From positions 1-64,000 of the forward strand of contig JAAVFI010000050.1 of NCBI GenBank assembly GCA_014800815.1: a DNA stretch of 64,000 nt. The letters are read 5' to 3'. This document shows, one piece after another, positions 1 to 9,115 of this stretch. Numbering within the stretch: the stretch's first letter is position 1; every line of letters begins with the position of its first letter. The stretch is from Bacteroidales bacterium (GTDB lineage Bacteria > Bacteroidota > Bacteroidia > Bacteroidales > Muribaculaceae). The notes under the pieces are model-generated. The model saw only the letters and a list, made by a program, of their open reading frames with translations, ran no database searches and was not told the DNA's origin. The translations under genes and the position numbers were made by a program.

Positions 1-202
1 GCACGAGCTCATCCAATGACGGAGGAAGAAGTAGATTTTGTTTTCTATTGTCAGATTTTATCGCTAACTTTGCCATGTTATGTTATGATTATTAGTGATT
101 TAGGCGCAACACAAATTTACTGAAAATTTATGACATAGCAAAGGCTTTCGCGCTGAATTTCAGCATGAAAGCCTTATTTTTTAGCCTGACTGAACGAAAA
201 AA

Positions 203-231
203 GAGACTGCCTAAACTTGTTAGACAGCCTC
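203..231. terminator. Imperfect hairpin, possible terminator
   Basis: gagactgcctaa(203-214)/ttagacagcctc(220-231), 10 of 12 paired, followed by attttcat. Confidence 0.4.
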
Positions 232-593
232 ATTTTCATAAATAGTCGGGACAAAAACGGGACACACATATTTTGGTCACTTTGTAAAACCGGCATTTTC
301 AGGCCCGAAATTATCAAAAAATGAGCTGAGAAAATTTATTCTCGCCTAAAGAATACAGCAAAATGGTGTTGCGTCAAGGCAATCAAACTAAATCGCAATA
401 AAGGTGTTAAACAAAAACCGAAAGCATTCTGTGATCGATTAAGTCACTTCTGAGATCGTTAATGCTACATCCGCAATTTTCGAAATTTCTTTGAGATAGA
501 AATAAAAAAATGAGGGTGCAGTTCATTACGACACAGCCTCATCATTTTAGATCTTACCTGCTATCGCGGACGGTTGTACGTACTAATAACCCC

Positions 594-624
594 GATCTAT
601 AATCGCCAAAACGAAACGAGCACA
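594..624 (+). repeat. Left terminal inverted repeat of a phage-like island
   Basis: gatctataatcgccaaaacgaaacgagcaca. It matches the reverse complement of 4802-4832 at 25/31 positions, including an exact 17-nt block. Confidence 0.6.
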
Positions 625-1078
625 AGTTGGAGATACAACCGCAAATTTAGTTCACAAAATTCATGCTATTTAAGTTGTTGATTTAACGCCAATTATCCTA
701 TAAATTAGGCTTATTCGTGTTAATTGTGTAACAAAAAAACAAATGCGCTATAAATCAACACTTTACAAAATCGAACCTATCAAAATAAAACGAAGCGAGC
801 AACGGTTCAGCCCTTGAAATGTTAAAAAATAGGCGCGGCGGTCATAGTGTTAAATGAACCACCGCGCCGCGTTTGTATGTCGTAGGATCTTAACTTATCT
901 TCGTTTTAAGATAGCGTAAAAACGTTCTGTAATCGATACCCATTTCCGGGACAATATAACGCCTCCAAACCCCTTTTAGGCTCTTTGACTGATTCCCGGC
1001 TTCGTAGTATTGTGCTGCTATTTTTTTAGCGGTAATTATGCGTTGAATAGTGCTTGCATGCATAATCAAACATTAGAT

Positions 1079-1957
1079 TTATTCTGCAACTACATCGCTA
1101 ACAATCGCGCCTATACCTTTGCCACGGATAGGCAGGGCGACAAACCGCTTGTCGAAGCCTACAATCGTGCCGCGTTCTTTGGGGTCGTCCTCACTCTTAT
1201 ACATGTAAATGTCGCCGTCCGCTTTCATCACCTCTTTTGCGTAGAACGCCACGGAGGCAAATTGCGGCGTTGCATCCTCTCCGAAAGGAACTTTTGTTAA
1301 TACACCTTTGACGGCTTTATAACACGGCATTTGCGCGAACTGATAGCACCCGAACCCGGCGAACTGGTGCGGCTCTCCGTCCCTTATGTCGGTGAGGTCT
1401 TTGAATAGCTTTATATCCTCCAGAAGCAAGTCGCTGACGTGCTTAGGGTGCAGAATGATATAGCGCTCCTCAATAGGGATTCCGGCTTCATCAAAACGCT
1501 CTTTAAGCGTCAGAATGTCGGCAAAGGTCAGACGGCGGCGACCATTGACGGGCGCGCCCGTTGTAAGTATAACCGGGGTGTCGGGTGTGTCGGTCTGGGG
1601 GGCGTAGGCGTGAGCCGCTTTCATCGCCACACTCTTGCGAAGTGTTGCGCGGTGCTGTCCGATCACGCTCTCCAGCTTGTTGTAACTGTATTCTATCGCG
1701 TCCGGGCGGCGTATAAGCGTGTTTTCTGTTTCAAACTTTGCGAGGGGGATTTCGTTGTCATCGTCCTCACGCTCTACAACCTTTATAGGATAGGTTGTAT
1801 TGTCGACCAATACCTTGGGGTCAATACCAGCCGCCGGAATGTGTAAGCGGTTGTTATCCACGAACTCGGAATAATTGACAACCTTTGTTAAAAAGCTGTC
1901 ATTTGGATAAAATCCCGACAAAATCTGATTAATCCATATTTCTTTGTTAAGTGCCAT
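1079..1957 (-). CDS. Phage major capsid protein-like (HK97-fold type)
   Basis: 292-aa ORF directly downstream of a prohead-protease-like ORF. Its layout (N-arm, E/P-rich central region, C-terminal 'ATPQFASVAFYAKEVMKADGDIYMY...FDKRFVALPIRGKGIGAIVS') resembles Bacteroidetes phage capsid proteins. Confidence 0.6.
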   Translation of the reverse strand: MALNKEIWINQILSGFYPNDSFLTKVVNYSEFVDNNRLHIPAAGIDPKVLVDNTTYPIKVVEREDDDNEIPLAKFETENTLIRRPDAIEYSYNKLESVIGQHRATLRKSVAMKAAHAYAPQTDTPDTPVILTTGAPVNGRRRLTFADILTLKERFDEAGIPIEERYIILHPKHVSDLLLEDIKLFKDLTDIRDGEPHQFAGFGCYQFAQMPCYKAVKGVLTKVPFGEDATPQFASVAFYAKEVMKADGDIYMYKSEDDPKERGTIVGFDKRFVALPIRGKGIGAIVSDVVAE

Positions 1958-1965
1958 TCAGCTAA

Positions 1966-3123
1966 TTAGTTGTTAATTTGTTTATTCTGTTTGTTTTGTT
2001 CTCTCTTTGCTTGCTCCAGCATTTGCGCGTAAAATTCGGGGTGTTCGCGCAGATACTCCGGGTTATTCTTTCTATACCATTCCAGCGAGTGCGCCCCGAT
2101 TTCCTCGCCCTTTTCCGCTTTTACAAACCGGGCGTATAATTCGGGGTTGCTCTCCAGCTCTTGCGGCGCAAACTTGCGGTAATCGTCAAGCGTCCATCGG
2201 GAGCGGTCAGAATACGCCGCGCCGCCGTGTATTAGCTCCGTCGGCTTCGCCATGGGGCGCAAAGTGAACAATATCTCGCCTAACATCTTTGCGCCGATTT
2301 TTGCCCCGATACGCTCGTAAACACCGCGCTCACAATGTAATAACTTGCGTTTTGCCTGTGCTTCATCAATAAGCCGGGCAATTTCGCCCGATTGCGCCGC
2401 GCCTTGCGTTTTTACGAAATCCCGGAACGCCGCCCGGTTGCCACGCGCCAACGCTATGAACGTGCCACGCTGTCCGCTGTCAATATATCCGCGCATAATT
2501 GCATCGTCAACGGCCTCCTCGGGCGTTTCGCGCCCCTCTAACGCTGTTTTGGCTGCTTGGATAATATCTTTATCGGTTGCGTCATTTGAAAGGCTTAGAA
2601 GCGAAATTAAGGCGGTTTTAAGGACTTGCGGTGCTTCATCCTCCAAATCGTTCTCCCGATAGACGTAGCCACCGGAACGGTGCATCAGCTTAACGGCGTT
2701 TTTATTGCTCGGAATATCCACGACCGAAACCTCGATTAAACAGCATTTAACCACCGTGTCAATACCGTTTAATGTGTCGCGTTTTCCTTCCTCTATACCG
2801 ATAGACACGGCGCGGAGGAAACCGCCCTCCACTTGCTTTTTAACTTGCGCGCCTAACTCGGTGCTGTCATCGAACACGGCATCGGCTAAAAGCCGCTTTC
2901 CCTCCTTGCGGATATTCTCCCAACGCCCTATAACACCATTCTCGCGTGCGTGCTTATAGAACATTATTGGGTTGCGTTCAAATACGCTTGTATCTATACC
3001 ATCGGTCAATATAACAAGACCGTAACTATTTACGGATTCATCGCTTAACACAAAGGTTATAGGCTTGTTATCTCCATTTTCTTTGCTCATTCTGTTAATT
3101 GTTTTTGTTGCAAAATTGCTCAC
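1966..3123 (-). CDS. HK97-family prohead protease-like protein with C-terminal extension
   Basis: 'FERNPIMFYKHARENGVIGRWENIRKEGKRLLADAVFDDSTELGAQVKKQVEGGFLRAVSIGI...CCLIEVSVVDIPSNKNAVKL' matches the caudovirus prohead protease pattern. Confidence 0.75.
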   Translation of the reverse strand: MSNFATKTINRMSKENGDNKPITFVLSDESVNSYGLVILTDGIDTSVFERNPIMFYKHARENGVIGRWENIRKEGKRLLADAVFDDSTELGAQVKKQVEGGFLRAVSIGIEEGKRDTLNGIDTVVKCCLIEVSVVDIPSNKNAVKLMHRSGGYVYRENDLEDEAPQVLKTALISLLSLSNDATDKDIIQAAKTALEGRETPEEAVDDAIMRGYIDSGQRGTFIALARGNRAAFRDFVKTQGAAQSGEIARLIDEAQAKRKLLHCERGVYERIGAKIGAKMLGEILFTLRPMAKPTELIHGGAAYSDRSRWTLDDYRKFAPQELESNPELYARFVKAEKGEEIGAHSLEWYRKNNPEYLREHPEFYAQMLEQAKREQNKQNKQINN

Positions 3124-3349
3124 TTTTTTAAGTCGGTGCCAATGGTGTTATCAAAGTGATAATTATTTTATTCCTCTTTGCCCTAACTTGTTGTTGCAAA
3201 GGTACGACCAACCACACCCGGCGCAAAATAGAGTGTAAAAGATTTACACTATTTTTGCGCGAACTTTGCAATTATCGCAATTTTGCGCCAGGATATTTTG
3301 CCGGGTCAGATTATTTGCTTACCTTTGCACTATCCTAAAAATTAACAGT

Positions 3350-3437
3350 ATGAACCCCTTTAACAAACTCCCTAAAAGATATTTGCGACCTATGGTGCGG
3401 AGCGCGGAAACGCCCCGGCGCTTGTTAACTGTTAATA
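3350..3437 (+). CDS. Putative 30-aa leader peptide
   Basis: ATG at 3350: MNPFNKLPKRYLRPMVRSAETPRRLLTVNS*. It is preceded by cctaaaaattaacagt, which is repeated before the next ORF (3492). Confidence 0.35.
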
Positions 3438-3465
3438 GCGTAGGACACCTAAGGGTCGCTTTTTT
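3385..3465 (+). ncRNA. Structured leader or small RNA with terminator-like 3' end
   Basis: Closing stem gcgacc(3385-3390)/ggtcgc(3454-3459), hairpins agcgc(3401-3405)/gcgct(3418-3422) and tagg(3441-3444)/ccta(3448-3451), then TTTTTT. Confidence 0.4.
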
Positions 3466-3491
3466 ATTTAACTTCCTAAAAATTAACAGTT

Positions 3492-3776
3492 ATGAACCAT
3501 CTAACCCACGCTGAATTTGTGGCAAGTAAGGCCGCAAAATTCAACCTTGACACCCTGATCGAGGTGTTTGCTTGCGACAACGAGCCGAAGAAGATCCGCC
3601 GCGAACTCCAGACGCTTTACTTTTACGTTGTCAATGCTTTCGGCACCGGCGCGGAGCAATTAAGCGGAACTTACGCCGACGCCCTCTTCACTCTTCAAAC
3701 CATTATTGAGGCGGTTGACAACATGGAGGATAACCCCGAAGCGGCGGTCGTTTCCATAATCCCAAAACAAAACTAA
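3492..3776 (+). CDS. Small hypothetical protein of phage-like island
   Basis: 94-aa ORF downstream of a TAnnTTTG promoter and a repeated leader. Confidence 0.6.
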   Translation: MNHLTHAEFVASKAAKFNLDTLIEVFACDNEPKKIRRELQTLYFYVVNAFGTGAEQLSGTYADALFTLQTIIEAVDNMEDNPEAAVVSIIPKQN

Positions 3777-3855
3777 AAATATACCACGCGGCGGCGGTTG
3801 TCCTTTGTGGCACATCGCCGCCGCGCCTATCATAATAACAACGCTAAAATGCTGA

Positions 3856-4335
3856 ATGACAAACAAAGAGCGCATAATTGAGCTATCGAAGCACTTTAAT
3901 ACAAATGAAGTAGCCGAAATATGTAAAGTTTCGGTTAGTTACGTTTATAGGGTATTGCGCGAACATCATTCCAAAACATTAACCCTAACAAATTACCTTA
4001 ACGCCCTGCAACAAGGGATAACCAACAAAGCAGATTTAGCGGCTCTATTCGGAGTCGAGCGAACAACAATATTTAGATTTGAACAAAAGCACATGGCAAA
4101 AGAAACTGTCGGCCAAATTCTCTATATCCTTAACGGCAATATAGACGAGGCAAAAAAAGCACAAGCGTTAACCAACGAGGAAACCGCAGAACTTCTCCAG
4201 CTCCCCACGCTGCCAAAGGTTACGCACGAATTGCGGCAAATGCTTAACAAGTTAGAAAAACACAAAAAACTAACACCATTTCACACGGAACTATATAACA
4301 AGATTGCGGCGGCACTTAACGCGCTGAAATGTTAA
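3856..4335 (+). CDS. HTH-containing DNA-binding protein
   Basis: 159 aa with two HTH-like segments: 'FNTNEVAEICKVSVSYVYRVLREH' and 'TNKADLAALFGVERTTIFRFEQKH'. Confidence 0.65.
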   Translation: MTNKERIIELSKHFNTNEVAEICKVSVSYVYRVLREHHSKTLTLTNYLNALQQGITNKADLAALFGVERTTIFRFEQKHMAKETVGQILYILNGNIDEAKKAQALTNEETAELLQLPTLPKVTHELRQMLNKLEKHKKLTPFHTELYNKIAAALNALKC

Positions 4336-4546
4336 AAATAAATTGCGTTTTAGTTCAAAATGCAACATTAATAGACCATCCAACCCCAAATAAAACGAAC
4401 CGTGCATTTTTAACATTTTTAGGTATTTAGTATTCTGCAACTTAAATGATTTAATGTATATCCAACCGCCTGCAACATCGCTATTTTGTACGTTTCGTTT
4501 TGTGCAACATTGCCGATTTTAGCCCCTTAACCGCTCCAGACGTTAA

Positions 4547-4585
4547 AACGCCGTTTAATCGTCATTCACACGATTAAACGGCGTT
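4547..4585. terminator. Perfect 15-bp stem hairpin
   Basis: aacgccgtttaatcg(4547-4561)/cgattaaacggcgtt(4571-4585), 9-nt loop. It may be a terminator or an origin/packaging structure. Confidence 0.6.
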
Positions 4586-4656
4586 TCTATATATCACCAC
4601 TAAATCAACGCATTAGCGAGTAAATAAGCGTTCAATCAGACGTTAAAATTAAAGTA

Positions 4657-4742
4657 AAATTCAACTTGATTAAAGCCAAATTCAACTAAAATACAACCAA
4701 ATCACCCCGGAAATTAAACCCAAATTCAAGCAAATTAAACTT
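4657..4742 (+). repeat. Degenerate 21-23 bp tandem repeats (iteron-like)
   Basis: Units start at 4657 (aaattcaacttgattaaagcc), 4678 (aaattcaactaaaatacaacc), 4699 (aaatcaccccggaaattaaaccc) and 4722 (aaattcaagcaaattaaactt). Confidence 0.6.
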
Positions 4743-4801
4743 TTTCAAATCAGCGACTTAACGCCAATCCCCACCACCTCAGCGCGTTATGCAACAAAGA
4801 G

Positions 4802-4832
4802 TGTGCTCGTTTCGTTTTTACCCCCATAGATC
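4802..4832 (-). repeat. Right terminal inverted repeat of phage-like island
   Basis: Reverse complement gatctatgggggtaaaaacgaaacgagcaca. Pairs with 594-624. Confidence 0.6.
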
Positions 4833-4999
4833 CTCTCTTTTTTTGTATTCATATTATTGTAATCGCTCTGCTTAGATGAACATAGTCTTGACTGCGTGAA
4901 TTTAAATTTTTGTCCGCACTCAATCACGTATTATTCTTACTTTTGTAGAATAAATTGCTTATAAGAGCGTCAATCTCAAAAAAATTGCTTAACTTTGCA

Positions 5000-5270
5000 T
5001 TATCCGATGGAGGAGAAATACCGTCGGATAAGAAAAGTGTCAAGCTTTCTTTCTCAGCTAAACGAATCGCCAATTCAACAAAAGGACTGAGACAGAGTGA
5101 GATTAGACGCTCTTTCTGTATTTGTCGTAACTATACCTGCGACCATAGTTATCGCACCTTAGCATAGACAAATCCAGAGGGGCAGTTTATTCTACCCTCA
5201 TTATCATTCAGTCCTTGGCTTTGGCGAGCCAGTTTAGCTATGATAGAGGCGAGATGAATTCCCCTCTTTT
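5000..5270 (+). ncRNA. Candidate structured non-coding RNA or 5' leader of the tubulin operon
   Basis: Promoter-like ttaactttgc at ~4989-4998, then helices ttatccgatgg/ccgtcggataa (5000-5010/5021-5031), atttgtc/gacaaat (5120-5126/5167-5173), taactat/atagtta (5128-5134/5145-5151), agagggg/cccctct (5176-5182/5261-5267), tggct/agcca (5216-5220/5227-5231), then tttt. Confidence 0.5.
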
Positions 5271-5337
5271 CTTATACCCAATCCTCACCGCCAAATTAGG
5301 GAATCAGGAGGCATAAACGCTGATTAAGCAATGCTTT

Positions 5338-5928
5338 ATGATTGAAAATATCTTAGCATATTCTATTGGGAGCCTCTTTTGGGGCATCCTGATAGCAATA
5401 GTCTGTATGTGTTTATTCCTTTTCCTTATCAAAGGTTGGTATAAGGATGCATATTTCAAGCCTGTATCGTATATCATCGCAATAATTTTAGGCACAATAT
5501 TGGTATATAATTGTACTATTATTTGCGGTGCCATCGCAATAAAGTTGAATGTAAATTCCTTTGAGAATCAGGTTGTTCATGTTGTAAAAAGCAATTTTCC
5601 CGACTACGATGCTGTCGTTGACCAAAGAACTTCTAACGACATTATTCAGCAAGTCGTAAAAGAGCACCCAATTCTGCTCTACTATGTTGGTTCCGGAAAT
5701 TTTGAAGGCTGGAAACTATCAGAATTACCAAATGTAATGTCTGATACCCTCAGGAGCTATTTAAACAATATAATTATAAAAAAGATTGCATGGTCCCTCG
5801 GTTTTGTCATTTTGGGCGCAATTATCGCCATAAAGACAATTGGTCGAAACGATTCCGTTAAACGACAAACGACGAGATTAAAACCAAGACCAGCAACCAG
5901 AATTCGTAGAACAACAAGAAGAAGATAA
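5338..5928 (+). CDS. Multi-TM membrane protein with Arg-rich C-terminus, tubulin operon
   Basis: 196 aa, about three hydrophobic segments, tail RIRRTTRRR, 26 bp upstream of the tubulin-like ORF. Confidence 0.75.
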   Translation: MIENILAYSIGSLFWGILIAIVCMCLFLFLIKGWYKDAYFKPVSYIIAIILGTILVYNCTIICGAIAIKLNVNSFENQVVHVVKSNFPDYDAVVDQRTSNDIIQQVVKEHPILLYYVGSGNFEGWKLSELPNVMSDTLRSYLNNIIIKKIAWSLGFVILGAIIAIKTIGRNDSVKRQTTRLKPRPATRIRRTTRRR

Positions 5929-5954
5929 CCAGAAAATAATATCGCGTTTAATAT

Positions 5955-8900
5955 ATGAGTAATACAGTAAGAGTAACAGGAAACCACATACTCGTAGGTC
6001 TTGGGGGAACCGGAGGAAAGATTCTTCGAGCCTTCAAGATGCGTATGTTTGAAGAATTTCCGACATCAGATGAGCGTAAAAAACAGCCGGTATCAATATT
6101 GTACGTTGATTCGACAGACGAAATGATGCCAAAAGATGGACGCGCACGTGCTGATTTCAGAGTAATGGGCCAGGATGCATCATTTACTAATAATGAGTTT
6201 TTGAACATCAAGGCAGTAGACGTTGAGCATATTCTTGATCATATTGGAAATTATCCTTCAGTTAAAGGTATTGTTGACAATGTAGGTGCCGTAAAGTCAG
6301 CAATTGGCTCTCTCGGTCAAGCGGCCGGTCAAAAGCGCCGAGCAGGACGCTTGCTCTTCGCCGCTAATGCTGTAGGCTATGTAAATAGTTTGAAAGATGC
6401 CTATTACCGAGCACAAGAAATTTCGGGTACTTCTGATAATACCACGATTTATCTCTTTGCGGGTCTTTCAGGTGGTACCGGTTCAGGCTCTATTGTAGAT
6501 GCCCTTATTCAAACAAGAAAGACGTTCCCGGATGCGAAGATTCTGGTATATGCTATGCTCCCTGAAATGAATCTACCGAAGAGTGATATGGATCAGGGCC
6601 GCTATTACCAGAATGGTTATGCGGCAATGAACGAGCTTAATGCCCTCCAGACAGGGCGATGGGCACCACACGATGTTACCGGTAATAGCCCAATCAATCT
6701 TTACAATGACCGGGTAAAAGGTGTTGCTGATGGTTTGACCATTTATAGCAATGTAAACGAAAATGGTCTTACACTTAACTCGCTGTCAGAACTTCCAAAG
6801 ATTGTAAGTGACTATGTTTTCGCCCGTATCTTCTATGTCAATGACGAAGATCAGGTAAACGGTGACATAATCCGAGCATACAACTTTGAGAATATGGACG
6901 ACTTCGCACTTGAGTTTGACGAGGTTGCAAATGCTGATGCCAACGGTCGCATCCCGGTTGCCCGAACAAAGAAAATTAACTCCTTTGGTATAAAGCGAGT
7001 AATTTATCCGGAACTCCGCGTCCTTAAACATGTGACCTATTCAGTAGGTGAAAGTATTCTCTATCAGTTCAAATACAATAACTGGGACGAGAACCTCGGC
7101 TTTATAAACCAGGAGAAGAACAAGGATTATCGTCGCGAGTATTTTTCAAGGGAGAATCAGCAAAAATGGATGCTTGATGTTGAACATCTGACTCTTGAAA
7201 AGAAAATTCTCGAGGCGGACACAGATTATCCGGACTTCAAAGGCGATTGGCATGAAAAATCAATCGGTTACTCTGACGAAGCCAAAAAGGGCAATGATCC
7301 CCTTAACGAACTTGATAATATTTTAGCCGACATTTATTCACTTCACTTCAGGGAAGATGGAGTCGAGAACTTTTATGCATCCAAAGAGCGTGTTATTCCA
7401 GAAATGGCAAAGGAGGTTGTTCACAAAATTGAACAATCGCTCTTTGAGAAATGGAAGCTTGGAGATATTTCTATCATAGAGCTTCAAAAGGTTTCCAAAC
7501 TGCTCATTGAACGTATCAGCGAGATTCGTACTGAGCTTGAGACTGAAATCAAGGAAGAGACTAAAAACCTGAAAGCCATTGACGATGATCGTTATGGCAA
7601 TGTAGAGGCATGGAGTCGACTCGGTATCCTTCAGAGAATGGTTGGAGCTGGTGCAAGTCGATTTGCCGTGCATAAGGACATCCTCGCTGATTACTATGCC
7701 TCTAAGACTCGACTTGTCTCACTGGAATTTGCTAAGAAGTTGGCAGGTAAAATCTCAATGGAGATTAGCCGCATGGATGCCGACATCACCCTCTTGGCAC
7801 AGAAAATCACCGAATCTATCGACGAAACAGAAAAACTCCTCACCTCACAGCGCAAAGTCAACAAGGGTCTTGAAGATATGCGCGGTGCGGTCATAGAGGT
7901 CAGCGAGGAAGAAGCTATGGGTAACTTTGAGGTTGACGTTAAGATTGATAAGGTGGATATGCCAAATATCGCCAATCAACTTCGTCAGTCAATTCTTCCG
8001 GAGGGCGACTTCGTGAACTTTGGCGTATTAGCTTCCGATATCAATATTGATAACATCAAGGATGCTTTTGATTTGAAACTTTCTGAAATAATCCGCGCCA
8101 AACACAGTGAGAAAGTCAGCAAAGAGAAGAAAGTACTCGGACTTAATATCCTCACTCAGTTGCAGCAGAAGCTGAAAACCGATGATGATATCAAGGCTTT
8201 CGCATCTAAGATTGTACAGCAAAGCGGTGTATATCTGCGTCTGAACAATGACCAGATTCAGCTTCACATCCGTAATAATGAAGGTAATCTCAGTCCGACA
8301 AATCCTGCAAGTATCAATAAGAAAGCAATTCTTGTAAACATTCCTTCACCGGATGAGAACGAGGGATTAAAACGTTTTGCAGACAAATTGGAAGAGGCAT
8401 TCAAAAACTCTTTCAATCAGTCAACTGCACGTACTACCATTTCAATCAATCGCAACAGTCCGCGCAAAGATGAACTTTCAATCATCACCGTAAGCTATTG
8501 CTACCCGATGCGTGCAATCGATTGGATGAAACCTTACAAAGAGAAGTATGAACGATTCCTGAATACGGGTAATCCGAACACCGATGCCGGAAACGCAATA
8601 CTACTTCACAGCGAGGGCAATGGCAGTCAATTCCCATTAATCTTCGCTGTAGATAACGCCGAGGAAATTGCGGCTAAAAAAGCAGCGACACAAGCAGCGG
8701 TAAATCAGCCTCAACAACCCTCTGCTTTTGCACAACCTCAAACTGCACAATCTCCTGTTATTGGTGGTGGTATGCCACCCATGCCAGGTGCACCGGCAAT
8801 GCCGCCCATGCCAGGTATGACTCCTCCCACTCCGGCTCCTGAGCCTGAGATCGCATTGTATATCGCGGTTGCAGGACAGCAATATGGACCTTTCAACCGA

Positions 8901-9092
8901 GAGCTATGTAAGCAAATGGTGAAAAGCGGTCAGCTCACAGAGCAATCAACAGTATGGATGGAAGGATTGCCGGCTTGGACTGCTGCAGGTCAGGTGCCAA
9001 CGCTAAAGTCATTGTTTGTACCACAAATGTCGTCTTCAATGCCCGGTGCTTCCAGTATGCCCCCCATACTTCCAACCATGCCCCCAATGTAA
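5955..9092 (+). CDS. Tubulin/FtsZ-superfamily protein (Tubulin_2-like) with Pro/Met-rich linker and C-terminal GYF_2-like domain
   Basis: N-terminal 'ILVGLGGTGGKILRAFK', tubulin signature 'LFAGLSGGTGSGSIVDAL', C-terminal 'ALYIAVAGQQYGPFNRELCKQMVKSGQLTEQSTVWMEGLPAWTAAGQVPTLKSLF' (GYF_2/DUF4339 pattern). Confidence 0.85.
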   Translation: MSNTVRVTGNHILVGLGGTGGKILRAFKMRMFEEFPTSDERKKQPVSILYVDSTDEMMPKDGRARADFRVMGQDASFTNNEFLNIKAVDVEHILDHIGNYPSVKGIVDNVGAVKSAIGSLGQAAGQKRRAGRLLFAANAVGYVNSLKDAYYRAQEISGTSDNTTIYLFAGLSGGTGSGSIVDALIQTRKTFPDAKILVYAMLPEMNLPKSDMDQGRYYQNGYAAMNELNALQTGRWAPHDVTGNSPINLYNDRVKGVADGLTIYSNVNENGLTLNSLSELPKIVSDYVFARIFYVNDEDQVNGDIIRAYNFENMDDFALEFDEVANADANGRIPVARTKKINSFGIKRVIYPELRVLKHVTYSVGESILYQFKYNNWDENLGFINQEKNKDYRREYFSRENQQKWMLDVEHLTLEKKILEADTDYPDFKGDWHEKSIGYSDEAKKGNDPLNELDNILADIYSLHFREDGVENFYASKERVIPEMAKEVVHKIEQSLFEKWKLGDISIIELQKVSKLLIERISEIRTELETEIKEETKNLKAIDDDRYGNVEAWSRLGILQRMVGAGASRFAVHKDILADYYASKTRLVSLEFAKKLAGKISMEISRMDADITLLAQKITESIDETEKLLTSQRKVNKGLEDMRGAVIEVSEEEAMGNFEVDVKIDKVDMPNIANQLRQSILPEGDFVNFGVLASDINIDNIKDAFDLKLSEIIRAKHSEKVSKEKKVLGLNILTQLQQKLKTDDDIKAFASKIVQQSGVYLRLNNDQIQLHIRNNEGNLSPTNPASINKKAILVNIPSPDENEGLKRFADKLEEAFKNSFNQSTARTTISINRNSPRKDELSIITVSYCYPMRAIDWMKPYKEKYERFLNTGNPNTDAGNAILLHSEGNGSQFPLIFAVDNAEEIAAKKAATQAAVNQPQQPSAFAQPQTAQSPVIGGGMPPMPGAPAMPPMPGMTPPTPAPEPEIALYIAVAGQQYGPFNRELCKQMVKSGQLTEQSTVWMEGLPAWTAAGQVPTLKSLFVPQMSSSMPGASSMPPILPTMPPM

Positions 9093-9115
9093 ACCTAAAA
9101 AAATAGAATACCAAC

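Noticed and set aside
1-600. Possible integrase C-terminus at the left window edge
   Set aside because: Short frames at 1-120 carry no recognisable recombinase motif. Sequence before the window would be needed.
594-4832. Target-site duplication flanking the island inverted repeats
   Set aside because: Bases immediately outside the repeats (…acccc / ctctc…) do not match, so exact element ends remain unknown.
4955-5167. 70-aa plus-strand ORF
   Set aside because: Overlaps the candidate structured RNA, has no domain-like sequence, and the helices explain this region better.
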